NCBI GenBank assembly: GCA_032123035.1
Contig: JAQBFV010000112.1
Span: 1-12,871 of the forward strand
Direction of reading: 5' to 3'
DNA from: SG8-41 sp032123035
GTDB lineage: Bacteria; Pseudomonadota; Gammaproteobacteria; Burkholderiales; SG8-41
Length of the DNA: 12,871 nucleotides
Shown: in pieces, positions 1-5,442 of the stretch
How the letters are laid out: each line of letters starts with the position of its first letter
Position numbering within the stretch: the stretch's first letter is position 1
Made by a program: the position numbers and the translations under genes
Notes under the pieces: generated by a model
What the model was told of the DNA's origin: nothing
Seen by the model: only the letters and a program-made list of their open reading frames with translations
Databases searched by the model: none

Positions 1-27
1 CCGTTACTGTTTCGCCTGGTCTTTCCT

Positions 28-75
28 ATCACCAGTAATCATCACCAGTAATCATCACTAGTACTCATCACCAGG
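28..75. repeat. 13-bp tandem repeat upstream of amine oxidase gene
   Basis: Three full units and a partial fourth, each starting ATCACCAG or ATCACTAG, begin at 28, 41, 54 and 67; the first two (ATCACCAGTAATC) are identical. The opposite strand reads as TGATGATTACTGG-type units. No gene is visible in bases 1-126. Bases 76-126 hold no clear promoter, only a weak GGAG at 112-115 that could serve the downstream GTG start. Confidence 0.85.
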
Positions 76-126
76 TTTGATGCCAATTCCGATCGACCAC
101 AAGTTGACGACGGAGACGTTTGAAAA

Positions 127-1437
127 GTGTCATACGATGCCGTAATCATTGGGGCGGGCGCTGCGGGGCTGGCAGCGGCCGCAGAGCTCGCGCGAGCAGG
201 GCTCTCGGCGCTCGTGCTGGAGGCGCGTGACCGCATCGGCGGGCGCTGCTGGTCGCTCGAGGTTCCCGGCCTGCCGGTGCCGATCGAGCTCGGTGCCGAA
301 TTCATTCACGGGCGTCCCGCGGCGACATTCTCTCTACTCGATCGGGCCGGCGTTGCCGCGATCGATCGTATTGGCAGCGGGTGGTATGTCGAGCGCGGGA
401 GGCTCAAGCTCACGGGAGATGTCTTCGGCGAGATCCACGCGGCTTTGCGCAAGAGCGGCATGCCCCGGAAGGGTGTCTCCTTCGAGACGTTTCTCAACCG
501 CGAACTGCGGCACGTGTCGGCCAGGGCCCGTGCGTTCGCGCGCCGGCGCGTGGAGGGCTACGATGCGGCGGATCCGGCCCGTGCCAGCGCGCGGGCGATC
601 GTCGAGGAGTGGTCGAGCGAAGACGAAGCGACCGCCGCTTCGCACTTCCGGCCGCTCGGTGGTTATGGCGTGCTGCTGGACTCACTGAGCCGAACGTTCG
701 CAGGAACGGGTGTTCGGCTGCAGCTGCGGACGGTCGTGCGCGAAGTGCGATGGCGCCGCGGCCACGTGCAGATCGAGGGCCGCGGGGATGGAAAAGCGTT
801 TCGTGCTACCGCGGCACGCGCGATCGTGACGCTACCCCTCGGCGTGCTACAGCTTCAGCGCGACGCGCCCGGCGCGGTCCGTTTTTCCCCAGCGCTGACG
901 CAAAAGGTGCGTGCATTGCGGGGACTCGCGCCAAGCCCGGTTATCAAGGTCGTCATGCGGTTTCGCACTGCATTCTGGGAGGAACTGGACGCGGGGCGCT
1001 ACGCGGACGCGGCGTTCCTGCGATCGTTCGACGCGCCGTTCCCCTCTTTCTGGACTGCGCTACCGGTGCGCACGCCGTTACTCGTTGCCTGGGCGGGCGG
1101 GCCTAGAGCCGAGCGTCTGTCGGGTGTCGCGACGCGCGACCTCATCCGCCAGGCCACGATGAGCCTCGAGTCGATGTTCGGCAAGCGGGCTCGGGTCGAG
1201 AGACAACTGGAAGCGGCCTGGGTCCATGATTGGCAAGAGGATCCCTGCGCGCGCGGCGCGTACAGTTACGTTACGGTTGGCGGAGACGGCGCGCGCAAAG
1301 CGCTGGCGACGTCACTGCACGACACGCTGTTCTTTGCGGGCGAGGCCACCGATTTCGAGGGCGAGCATGGAACGGTCGCGGGCGCGCTGCGAAGCGGGAC
1401 ACGCGCCGCGCGCCAGATTCTGAAAGCGCGTAACTAA
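127..1437 (+). CDS. FAD-dependent amine oxidase (monoamine/polyamine oxidase-like flavoprotein)
   Basis: This 436-residue protein is a flavin amine oxidase or related FAD oxidoreductase, oxidising amine substrates with FAD. The N-terminus carries the dinucleotide-binding motif GAGAAG (residues 9-14), followed at about 32-40 by the ARDRIGGR segment that closes the FAD-binding motif in this family. The C-terminus has the family's second FAD-contacting segment, FAGEATDFEGEHGTVAGA. No signal peptide or membrane segment is seen, so it is probably cytoplasmic. The start is GTG at 127, placing the Rossmann strand right at the N-terminus; GGAG lies 11 bases upstream. The substrate cannot be read from the sequence. 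The stop codon TAA is embedded in an octamer repeat (CTAAGTGA type), so the array starts inside the gene's last codons. The family call is firm; amine versus carotenoid-type or other flavin substrates is open. Confidence 0.9.
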   Translation: MSYDAVIIGAGAAGLAAAAELARAGLSALVLEARDRIGGRCWSLEVPGLPVPIELGAEFIHGRPAATFSLLDRAGVAAIDRIGSGWYVERGRLKLTGDVFGEIHAALRKSGMPRKGVSFETFLNRELRHVSARARAFARRRVEGYDAADPARASARAIVEEWSSEDEATAASHFRPLGGYGVLLDSLSRTFAGTGVRLQLRTVVREVRWRRGHVQIEGRGDGKAFRATAARAIVTLPLGVLQLQRDAPGAVRFSPALTQKVRALRGLAPSPVIKVVMRFRTAFWEELDAGRYADAAFLRSFDAPFPSFWTALPVRTPLLVAWAGGPRAERLSGVATRDLIRQATMSLESMFGKRARVERQLEAAWVHDWQEDPCARGAYSYVTVGGDGARKALATSLHDTLFFAGEATDFEGEHGTVAGALRSGTRAARQILKARN

Positions 1438-1467
1438 GTGACTAGGCGACTGAGTGACTAAGTGAAC
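1431..1467. repeat. 8-bp stop-rich tandem array at the amine oxidase stop codon
   Basis: Degenerate octamers of the CTAAGTGA / CTAGGCGA type run through the amine oxidase stop codon (TAA at 1435-1437). Because TAA, TGA and TAG recur at 4-base spacing, all three frames are closed within a dozen bases. A reverse-complement array lies at 1651-1693, so the two arrays flank this convergent intergenic space as inverted arms. Confidence 0.85.
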
Positions 1468-1506
1468 AGCCGTTGGTCTTCGGTTGGCTTAGCTACCTAG
1501 AAGCTA

Positions 1507-1644
1507 TCTCAAAAACCACACAGCCACGGAATCACACGGAACCACACGGAAATTGTTGTTCCATTACGGCCTGTTTCGAGGTTCATGTCTTCTTCCGTGT
1601 GATTCCGTGGTTAAGGATCTTGCGGTTTTCCGGGTATTTTGAGA
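1507..1644. repeat. Nested inverted-repeat element in the convergent intergenic region
   Basis: Outer arms TCTCAAAA (1507-1514) and TTTTGAGA (1637-1644) are exact inverted copies. Inside them, CCACGGAATCACACGGAA (1524-1541) and TTCCGTGTGATTCCGTGG (1593-1610) are an exact 18-bp inverted pair. The left inner arm is followed by a further partial unit, CCACACGGAA. No coding capacity is evident. The element sits between the 3' ends of the amine oxidase and DUF1847 genes and would form a long hairpin in either transcript. Confidence 0.85.
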
Positions 1645-1650
1645 CCGGTT

Positions 1651-1693
1651 CTAATCACCTAATCACCTAGTCACCTAGTTACTTAGTCACTGG
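1651..1693. repeat. 8-bp stop-rich array at the DUF1847 stop codon
   Basis: Units CTAATCAC / CTAGTCAC / CTAGTTAC run leftward from the DUF1847 stop. Read on that gene's strand, the array follows the TGA stop after six bases and gives TGA, TAA or TAG every four bases. It mirrors the array at 1431-1467. Confidence 0.85.
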
Positions 1694-1695
1694 CC

Positions 1696-2400
1696 TCAGG
1701 CGCTCTTGTCGCGCCGGCCTGCGACGGGAATCTTGGGCGGCTTCGCCGGCTTAAGAGGCCCCCAAAGACGGCTGTAATACGTGTCGGCAAGTTGTAGCGC
1801 GGCGACCGGATTGTGACCGAGCACGCGGTCCTTCGCGACCAGTACTGTCGTCAGCCCCTTTGCATGCTTGAAAAAGAGGCTGTCGTGTCCGATGCACAGT
1901 CCCAGAACAACGTTGAACTCGCAACCGTGCGCGTTGAGCAGTTCGGCCTGGCAAACGGGATTGCACAGCGACTCGAATTGCCCCGGACGGACCTTTTCGT
2001 GGTCGGCAATTCCCATGTCTTCCTTCGGAATGCTGCCGGTCTTGCACGCGACCGACACCACTTCAAAGCCGTGGCTTTCGAGAATGCCGCTGAGAACATA
2101 GGCGTGATCGACGAAACTGATGCAGTTGGCGATGCCGATTTTCCTGTAGCCCATGCGCTTGGCGAACTGAACGATTTCCTCGACGCGTGTCCACTTGCAA
2201 TAGCCTTCGGATTCCACGAGCGCTGATTCGCGCGAGATCTTGCGCACTTCGGGGTCGTCATAAAGGATGTGCGCCTCGGCCTGTGTTTCGGGATCGACCT
2301 TGGTCGGGCAGAAGCCGGGCCCGCGTTCGGCGGCCTCGCCCTGCCGGCAGGCCCTGACTGTCGGCGGACAGTACGCGCATGCGGGGTCTTCGTATTTCAT
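1696..2400 (-). CDS. DUF1847 family cysteine-rich putative metal-binding protein
   Basis: A 234-residue cytoplasmic protein of the DUF1847 family, annotated in databases as a predicted metal-binding protein; its biochemical role is not known to me. The N-terminus is cysteine-rich (CAYC at residues 8-11, C18, C31). Further conserved-looking cysteines follow in YCKWT, ANCISF, ACKTGS, LCNPVC, GCEFN and LCIGHDS, which suggests a metal or Fe-S site. The ATG start is strongly supported by AAGGAGGA about six bases upstream. The gene stands alone, convergent with the amine oxidase. Regulation is visible: an FNR/CRP-type box (TTGATCTAGAACAA on this strand) sits 60 bases before the start, at class II spacing from a TAGAGT -10, so oxygen-responsive or nitrogen-oxide-responsive expression is a reasonable inference. 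Family assignment is firm and function is unknown. Confidence 0.88.
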   Translation of the reverse strand: MKYEDPACAYCPPTVRACRQGEAAERGPGFCPTKVDPETQAEAHILYDDPEVRKISRESALVESEGYCKWTRVEEIVQFAKRMGYRKIGIANCISFVDHAYVLSGILESHGFEVVSVACKTGSIPKEDMGIADHEKVRPGQFESLCNPVCQAELLNAHGCEFNVVLGLCIGHDSLFFKHAKGLTTVLVAKDRVLGHNPVAALQLADTYYSRLWGPLKPAKPPKIPVAGRRDKSA

Positions 2401-2432
2401 GGCCGATCCTCCTTCCGAAATGTCCTAACGAC

Positions 2433-2438
2433 ACTCTA
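2433..2438 (-). promoter_or_regulatory. Candidate -10 element of the DUF1847 promoter
   Basis: TAGAGT on the minus strand matches TATAAT at four of six positions. It predicts a transcript start near 2426, about 25 bases before the ATG, leaving room for the AAGGAGGA ribosome-binding site. No -35 hexamer is evident, which fits an activator-dependent promoter. Confidence 0.5.
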
Positions 2439-2459
2439 TTGGGTCGGCCGGCGGAAAGT

Positions 2460-2473
2460 TTGTTCTAGATCAA
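2460..2473 (-). promoter_or_regulatory. FNR/ANR/DNR-type operator upstream of DUF1847 gene
   Basis: The minus strand reads TTGATCTAGAACAA, one mismatch from the FNR-family consensus TTGATNNNNATCAA, with the palindromic centre CTAG. Its centre (2466.5) lies about 40-41 bases upstream of the start predicted from the TAGAGT -10, which is the class II activation distance for FNR-family regulators. Box identity is read from the sequence; the regulator itself is inferred and not in the window. Confidence 0.6.
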
Positions 2474-2506
2474 TATTTCGGCCCGGAAACCGTGCGATCG
2501 GAGGCA

Positions 2507-2670
2507 GAAAGCGTGACTGGTGACTGGTGACCGGAGAAGCCAAACGCAAGGCGAAAGGCGAAAGACGAAAGGCGAAAGGAGCATGACCTAAGAGCTTTTT
2601 ACTTCCGACTTCCGACTTCCGACTTCCGACTTCCGACTTCCGACTTCCGCCTTCTGACTTCTGCCTTGGG
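2507..2670. repeat. Composite heptamer element, copy A
   Basis: This intergenic stretch (with 2474-2506 and 2671-2733) holds no gene. In order it contains: GAAAGCG and GTGACTG-type heptamers (2507-2534); a GCGAAAG-type heptamer array (about 2548-2579); a core GAGCATGACCTAAGAGC, then TTTTT (2580-2601); and a CTTCCGA heptamer array ending in CTTCTGCCTTGGG (about 2603-2670). The GTGAC-type left end matches copy D (6959-7090) and the core matches copies B and C. A TAGAAT hexamer at 2696-2701 could be the -10 of the downstream TctC gene, but no convincing -35 accompanies it. Confidence 0.85.
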
Positions 2671-2733
2671 ACGGGTCCCGTCTCCGTTGCCCCTGTAGAA
2701 TAGGGCGCCCTTCATCTTGCGCCGTCGCATATC

Positions 2734-3705
2734 GTGTACGCCCGTTTGCTCATCGCATTGGCTGCCGGCAGTGTGCTTTTCTCGTCGGCGACGCTGGCCC
2801 AGCCGACCTATCCGACAGGGCCGGTGCGGCTGCTGGTCGGATTCTCGCCGGGCGGGACGACCGACATCATCGCGCGGCTGCTCGTGCCCGAGCTGAGCGC
2901 GTTCTTCAAGCAGCAGTTTTACGTCGATAACCGTCCTGGCGCGACGGGCAACATCGCCGCCCATCTCGCGGCGAAAGCGGCCCCGGACGGTTCGACATTG
3001 ATCGTCGTGCCGGCAGCCTTCGCGAGCAACATCAGCGTCTATGCGAAGACCGGCCCCGATCCCCTGCGCGATTTCGCGGCGATTACTCGGGTCGCCGCAG
3101 TGCATAACGTGCTTGTCGTCCACCCCTCGGTGCCGGCTGCCAGCCTCGCGGAGCTCGTCGCGCTCGCGAAGAGACGTCCGGGCGAGCTAGTGTTCGCCTC
3201 GCCCGGCCACGGCAGCACGCCGCATCTTGCGGTGGAGATGCTCAAGCTCCGGGCCGGCGGATTACACGTCCTGCATGTGCCCTACCGCGGGATGAATCCG
3301 GCCGTGCTGGAAGTCCTCGGAGGGCATGTGCACGCAATCGTGTCTACGCTGCCGCCGGCGATCGCACACGTTCGCAGCCGTCGGTTGCGGCCGCTTGCTG
3401 TGGCAAGTCTGACACGCGCTCCCGCGCTGCCCGACGTTCCGACGTTCGACGAAGTGGGCTATCCCGGCTACGAGGCCTCTGCGTGGAATGCAGTCCTCGC
3501 GCCGGCAGGAACGCCCTACGACGTGCTCATACGCCTGAACCTGGCGATCGTCCAGATCGCGCGGACGCCGCGATTCAGGTCCCGACTTTCCCGCCTGGGC
3601 GCGGAAGTGATCGCTGATACGCCCGAGGAGTTCATCGCTTATCTTCGCGTCGAAATCGCAAAGTGGGCGAAAGTGGTGAAGGCCTCAGGCGTCAAGATTG
3701 AATGA
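2734..3705 (+). CDS. Bug/TctC-family periplasmic solute-binding protein (tripartite tricarboxylate transporter type)
   Basis: A 323-residue secreted binding protein of the TctC/Bug family, the periplasmic receptors associated with tripartite tricarboxylate transporters; they are strongly expanded in Betaproteobacteria and often occur as orphans. Residues 1-22 form a signal peptide (MYARLLIALAAGSVLFSSATLA), with probable cleavage after ALA. Right after it come the family hallmarks YPTGPVRLLVGFSPGGTTD, DNRPGATGNIAA and PDGSTL. The closing segment (PEEFIAYLRVEIAKWAKVVKASG) is the usual C-terminal helix. The start is GTG at 2734, chosen because it gives a complete signal peptide; no strong ribosome-binding site is visible. 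No TctA/TctB membrane gene is nearby, so this is an orphan receptor. The ligand is probably a carboxylate but cannot be read. Its TGA stop is the first TGA of a heptamer array with TGA at 3703, 3710, 3717 and 3724. Confidence 0.93.
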   Translation: MYARLLIALAAGSVLFSSATLAQPTYPTGPVRLLVGFSPGGTTDIIARLLVPELSAFFKQQFYVDNRPGATGNIAAHLAAKAAPDGSTLIVVPAAFASNISVYAKTGPDPLRDFAAITRVAAVHNVLVVHPSVPAASLAELVALAKRRPGELVFASPGHGSTPHLAVEMLKLRAGGLHVLHVPYRGMNPAVLEVLGGHVHAIVSTLPPAIAHVRSRRLRPLAVASLTRAPALPDVPTFDEVGYPGYEASAWNAVLAPAGTPYDVLIRLNLAIVQIARTPRFRSRLSRLGAEVIADTPEEFIAYLRVEIAKWAKVVKASGVKIE

Positions 3706-3779
3706 TGCGTGATGCGTGATGGGTGATGGGGCGGGTTTGCCTGAACGATGAAGGCAGAAGGATGAAGGCGGAAGGATGA
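3703..3779. repeat. Heptamer arrays after the TctC stop codon
   Basis: TGATGCG/TGATGGG heptamers begin at the TctC stop codon. A G-rich spacer (GGGCGGGTTTGCCTGAAC) follows, then a second heptamer array of GATGAAG / GCAGAAG / GCGGAAG units. The layout (array, spacer, array) resembles the composite elements, but both arrays here are purine-rich on the same strand. Confidence 0.8.
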
Positions 3780-3850
3780 TGACCAGGGACTATTCCTGTA
3801 TGCCACCCTTGGCGTTGTCTCAGCGTCCTTCTGGTTTGAATGGATATAGT

Positions 3851-3925
3851 ATTCCCTTGGCGGCCTTGGCGTTCTTGGCGGTGAAGCTTTTCTTTTCCTT
3901 TGCGTCCTCCGCGGTGAAGCTTTTT
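3851..3925. repeat. 9-bp repeat cluster (CTTGGCGNN type)
   Basis: Units CTTGGCGGC, CTTGGCGTT and CTTGGCGGT are followed by two copies of GCGGTGAAGCTTTT separated by CTTTGCGTCCTCC. On the opposite strand this reads TTCACCGCCAAGAACGCCAA, similar in design to the TTAACCRC-type repeats at 1524-1610 and 5231-5405. Together with 3780-3850 it makes up gene-free DNA. Confidence 0.75.
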
Positions 3926-3930
3926 TGGTG

Positions 3931-3957
3931 ACAAGTGATAAGTGATGAGTGAAGAGG
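3931..3957. repeat. Short TGA-containing heptamer run
   Basis: AAGTGAT, AAGTGAT, GAGTGAA and GAGGGAA follow one another with a 7-base period just before the small ORF at 3968. The last unit doubles as a plausible purine-rich ribosome-binding site. Confidence 0.6.
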
Positions 3958-3967
3958 GAAGCTTGCA

Positions 3968-4075
3968 ATGAGCGCGGACCGGCAACCGGTGGGAATCGTC
4001 GGGCGCGACCTGATCGGGACAGTGCCGTCCGAACTCGACAACTCCGCGATCATTCGGGAAGTCCGCCGCCGCTGA
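3968..4075 (+). CDS. Short unrecognised ORF, possibly the 3' remnant of a lost gene
   Basis: ATG at 3968 opens 35 codons ending in TGA at 4073-4075; the product begins MSADRQPVGIVGRD and ends NSAIIREVRRR. I do not recognise it. It has a mixed, protein-like composition, unlike the surrounding repeat DNA, and a purine-rich GAGGGAAG about 8 bases before the ATG. A heptamer array directly upstream and the 3' end of the convergent VOC gene seven bases downstream suggest the surviving C-terminal end of a gene whose 5' part was replaced by repeats. A genuine small protein is the alternative; neither can be settled from the window. Confidence 0.3.
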   Translation: MSADRQPVGIVGRDLIGTVPSELDNSAIIREVRRR

Positions 4076-4082
4076 CAGCACA

Positions 4083-4520
4083 CTAGGACGCGGCGTAAAC
4101 GTCGGCGACGTTGCGCAGGCCCTTGAACTCGATCGCGTTGCCGCAGCCGTCACGGCACGTCATCAGCATCTGCTCGCGCACCGTTCCCTTCTGTCGTACT
4201 TCCGGCCGATTGATGAACTCCGCGCCGTGCTGCTCGAGACGGCGGGCGGTTTTCTCGAACTCGTCGAGTGTCACGATGGCGCCGAAATGCCGCAACGGCG
4301 TCTTGCGATCCTCGTTGACCTTGCGCCCTTGCTCCCCGATGACCTCATCCGGGGCGAGGTGAGCAACCAGATGATGTCCGAAGAAATTGAAATCCGCGCG
4401 CCCTGGTAGGTGGCGGCCCTCGGAGCATCCCAGCACGGTGCCATAGAACGCTCGCGCGCGCTCAAGATCGTTCACGGCGAAGGACAGGTGAAACAGTGCT
4501 GCAGGCTTCACGTTGCTCAT
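4083..4520 (-). CDS. VOC superfamily (glyoxalase/bleomycin resistance/extradiol dioxygenase-like) protein
   Basis: A 145-residue vicinal-oxygen-chelate protein, the metal-dependent fold of glyoxalase I, extradiol dioxygenases and fosfomycin/bleomycin resistance proteins. Two beta-alpha-beta-beta-beta modules are visible: FHLSFAVNDLERARAFYGTVLG (about 10-31), and a second starting at LRHFGAIVTLDEFEKTARRLEQHG (about 76-99), ending in GNAIEFKG. Candidate metal ligands in the usual strands are H11, H50 or H54, H78 and E131. An upstream in-frame ATG at 4535 exists. The start at 4520 (MSNVKP) is preferred because GGGGAG lies about seven bases before it and because the first beta strand follows directly. 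The gene is alone on this strand. The substrate is unknown; the conserved acidic and histidine positions argue for an active metalloenzyme. Confidence 0.88.
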   Translation of the reverse strand: MSNVKPAALFHLSFAVNDLERARAFYGTVLGCSEGRHLPGRADFNFFGHHLVAHLAPDEVIGEQGRKVNEDRKTPLRHFGAIVTLDEFEKTARRLEQHGAEFINRPEVRQKGTVREQMLMTCRDGCGNAIEFKGLRNVADVYAAS

Positions 4521-4588
4521 TTCGTCGCTCCCCATGGACAGCCAATGCGTGCGGCGATGCTACACAAGCGGCCGGTCAAGTGCCAGCG

Positions 4589-4612
4589 GGTGGCGGGCAG
4601 ATGATGTTTTAA
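4589..4612 (+). pseudogene. 3' remnant of a second SDR gene
   Basis: The last seven codons plus stop of an SDR reading frame, GGGQMMF then TAA, are preserved here and match the end of the complete SDR at 8426-9202 (NGGQMMF). At nucleotide level 4591-4634 and the reverse complement of 8404-8447 agree at 42 of 44 positions, running from the coding end through the stop into the flanking heptamer element. Upstream of 4589 the similarity fades (AAGQVPA could be a decayed ITGQ-type segment). This looks like what remains of a duplicated SDR gene. Confidence 0.6.
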
Positions 4613-4706
4613 ACCAAGGCGGAAGGCGGAAGTAGGAAGGCGGAAGAAAAAACCGTTAGACGATGTTCCTTTCGCCTTTTGCCTCTCACCTTTCGCCGAG
4701 CGGTCG
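4613..4706. repeat. Composite heptamer element, copy B
   Basis: Directly after the SDR remnant, GGCGGAA-type heptamers (4618-4646) lead into the core AAAAAACCGTTAGACGATG (4647-4665) and a CTTTCGCC-type array (about 4669-4697). Read on the minus strand the order is GCGAAAG array, GGAACATCGTCTAACGG, T-run, CTTCCGCC array, the same as copies A and C. The remainder to 4815 shows no gene; a promoter for the gene at 4816 must lie there but I cannot place it with confidence. Confidence 0.8.
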
Positions 4707-4815
4707 TCTCGGTGCCTGTGCACCGGGCCGACCGGGACGATAACGGCACCTATCCTGCTACAAATAGTGCTAGGCTCGTGCAAGCCGGGACGGAAGTTAG
4801 AAAGGAGAGCCGCTG

Positions 4816-5178
4816 GTGGCGGGTTGGATAACGGCATTCAAAATCATACCGTGGGCCGATGTGATCGCAGCGGCGCCGGCGGTCGCCCGCGGCGCGAAAA
4901 AGCTATGGGATTCGGTCGGGGACAAGGTGCCCGAGGCGGGGGCTGGTCCTGCGCCGGGCAGCCCGGAAGGCCGCTTGCAGGCGCTGGAGTCACAGCTCGT
5001 CGAGATGAGACGCGAACTCGCGACGTCCTCCGAACTCATTAACTCGCTGGCTGAGCAGAACGGACGGCTGGTGGACGCCGTTGGCATCCTGCGCGTGCGC
5101 ACCCGGGCTTTGCTCGTCGCAACGATCATCGCGTTTGCGCTGCTCGCGACACTGGGCGCCGTGATGTTGTTCGCTTAA
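4816..5178 (+). CDS. Small coiled-coil protein with C-terminal membrane anchor, function unknown
   Basis: A 120-residue protein I do not recognise as a named family. Residues 1-35 carry a mildly hydrophobic stretch (IIPWADVIAAAPAVARGAKKLW). Residues 36-52 are a Pro/Gly/Ala-rich linker. Residues 53-90 (GRLQALESQLVEMRRELATSSELINSLAEQNGRLVDAV) have heptad spacing typical of a coiled coil. Residues 97-119 (ALLVATIIAFALLATLGAVMLFA) form a single C-terminal transmembrane helix, so the bulk faces the cytoplasm with the tail in the inner membrane. The GTG start at 4816 is supported by AAAGGAG at 4801-4807. The TAA stop is followed five bases later by GTGAATA-type heptamers. The gene precedes the dioxygenase in the same direction, but a 264-base repeat-filled gap makes a shared operon doubtful. 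Confidence 0.75.
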   Translation: MAGWITAFKIIPWADVIAAAPAVARGAKKLWDSVGDKVPEAGAGPAPGSPEGRLQALESQLVEMRRELATSSELINSLAEQNGRLVDAVGILRVRTRALLVATIIAFALLATLGAVMLFA

Positions 5179-5183
5179 CACCG

Positions 5184-5204
5184 GTGAATAGTGAATGGTG
5201 AATG
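5184..5204. repeat. GTGAATR heptamer array
   Basis: GTGAATA, GTGAATG and GTGAATG are three consecutive heptamers, each containing TGA, starting six bases after the TAA of the coiled-coil gene. They close all three forward frames. Confidence 0.8.
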
Positions 5205-5230
5205 GAGTTCGTTTAGAACCTAAAACTTAA

Positions 5231-5405
5231 CCGCAGATAAACGCAGATAAACGCAGACAAAAAATCGACATAGATTACAGAACTGTTTTTTATTAACGCC
5301 TATCGGTGTTTAATCGGCGGCCAATAAACCTTGTTCCGGGTTCTGAGTTCGGGGTTCCGTGTTTCTTGTATGTGTAGATCTGTGTGTATCTGCGTGTATC
5401 TGCGG
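5231..5405. repeat. Inverted pair of 10-bp tandem repeats
   Basis: The left arm (5231-5257) is CCGCAGATAA-type decamers repeated almost three times. The right arm (5379-5405) is the inverted copy made of TCTGTGTGTA / TCTGCGTGTA / TCTGCGG. The arms are 27 bases each and differ at three positions. The 121-base loop contains T-rich sequence and further degenerate repeats (GTTCCGGGTTCTGAGTTC) but no gene. It lies between the coiled-coil gene and the dioxygenase and could fold into a long hairpin. Confidence 0.85.
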
Positions 5406-5442
5406 CTAAAAAGGTTTTTTGACGGGAAGTAGGAGGAGTCGC

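Noticed and set aside
2667..2701. Full promoter TTGGGA...TAGAAT before TctC
   Set aside because: Spacing of 23 bases is too long for a sigma70 promoter; only the -10-like hexamer was noted.
2599..3123. Minus-strand open frame opposite the TctC gene
   Set aside because: It is a shadow of a high-GC gene and ends in the CTTCCGA array, giving a repetitive KSEVGSR tail. The plus strand has a clear signal peptide and family motifs.
4741..4815. Sigma70 promoter before the coiled-coil gene around TACAAAT
   Set aside because: No -35 hexamer is found at 16-18 bases, so the -10-like string alone is not enough.
5270..5295. Intrinsic terminator after the coiled-coil gene (ACAG-AA-CTGT followed by T-run)
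   Set aside because: A four-base stem with a two-base loop is too small to act as a stable terminator; the T-run is probably chance or part of the repeat loop.
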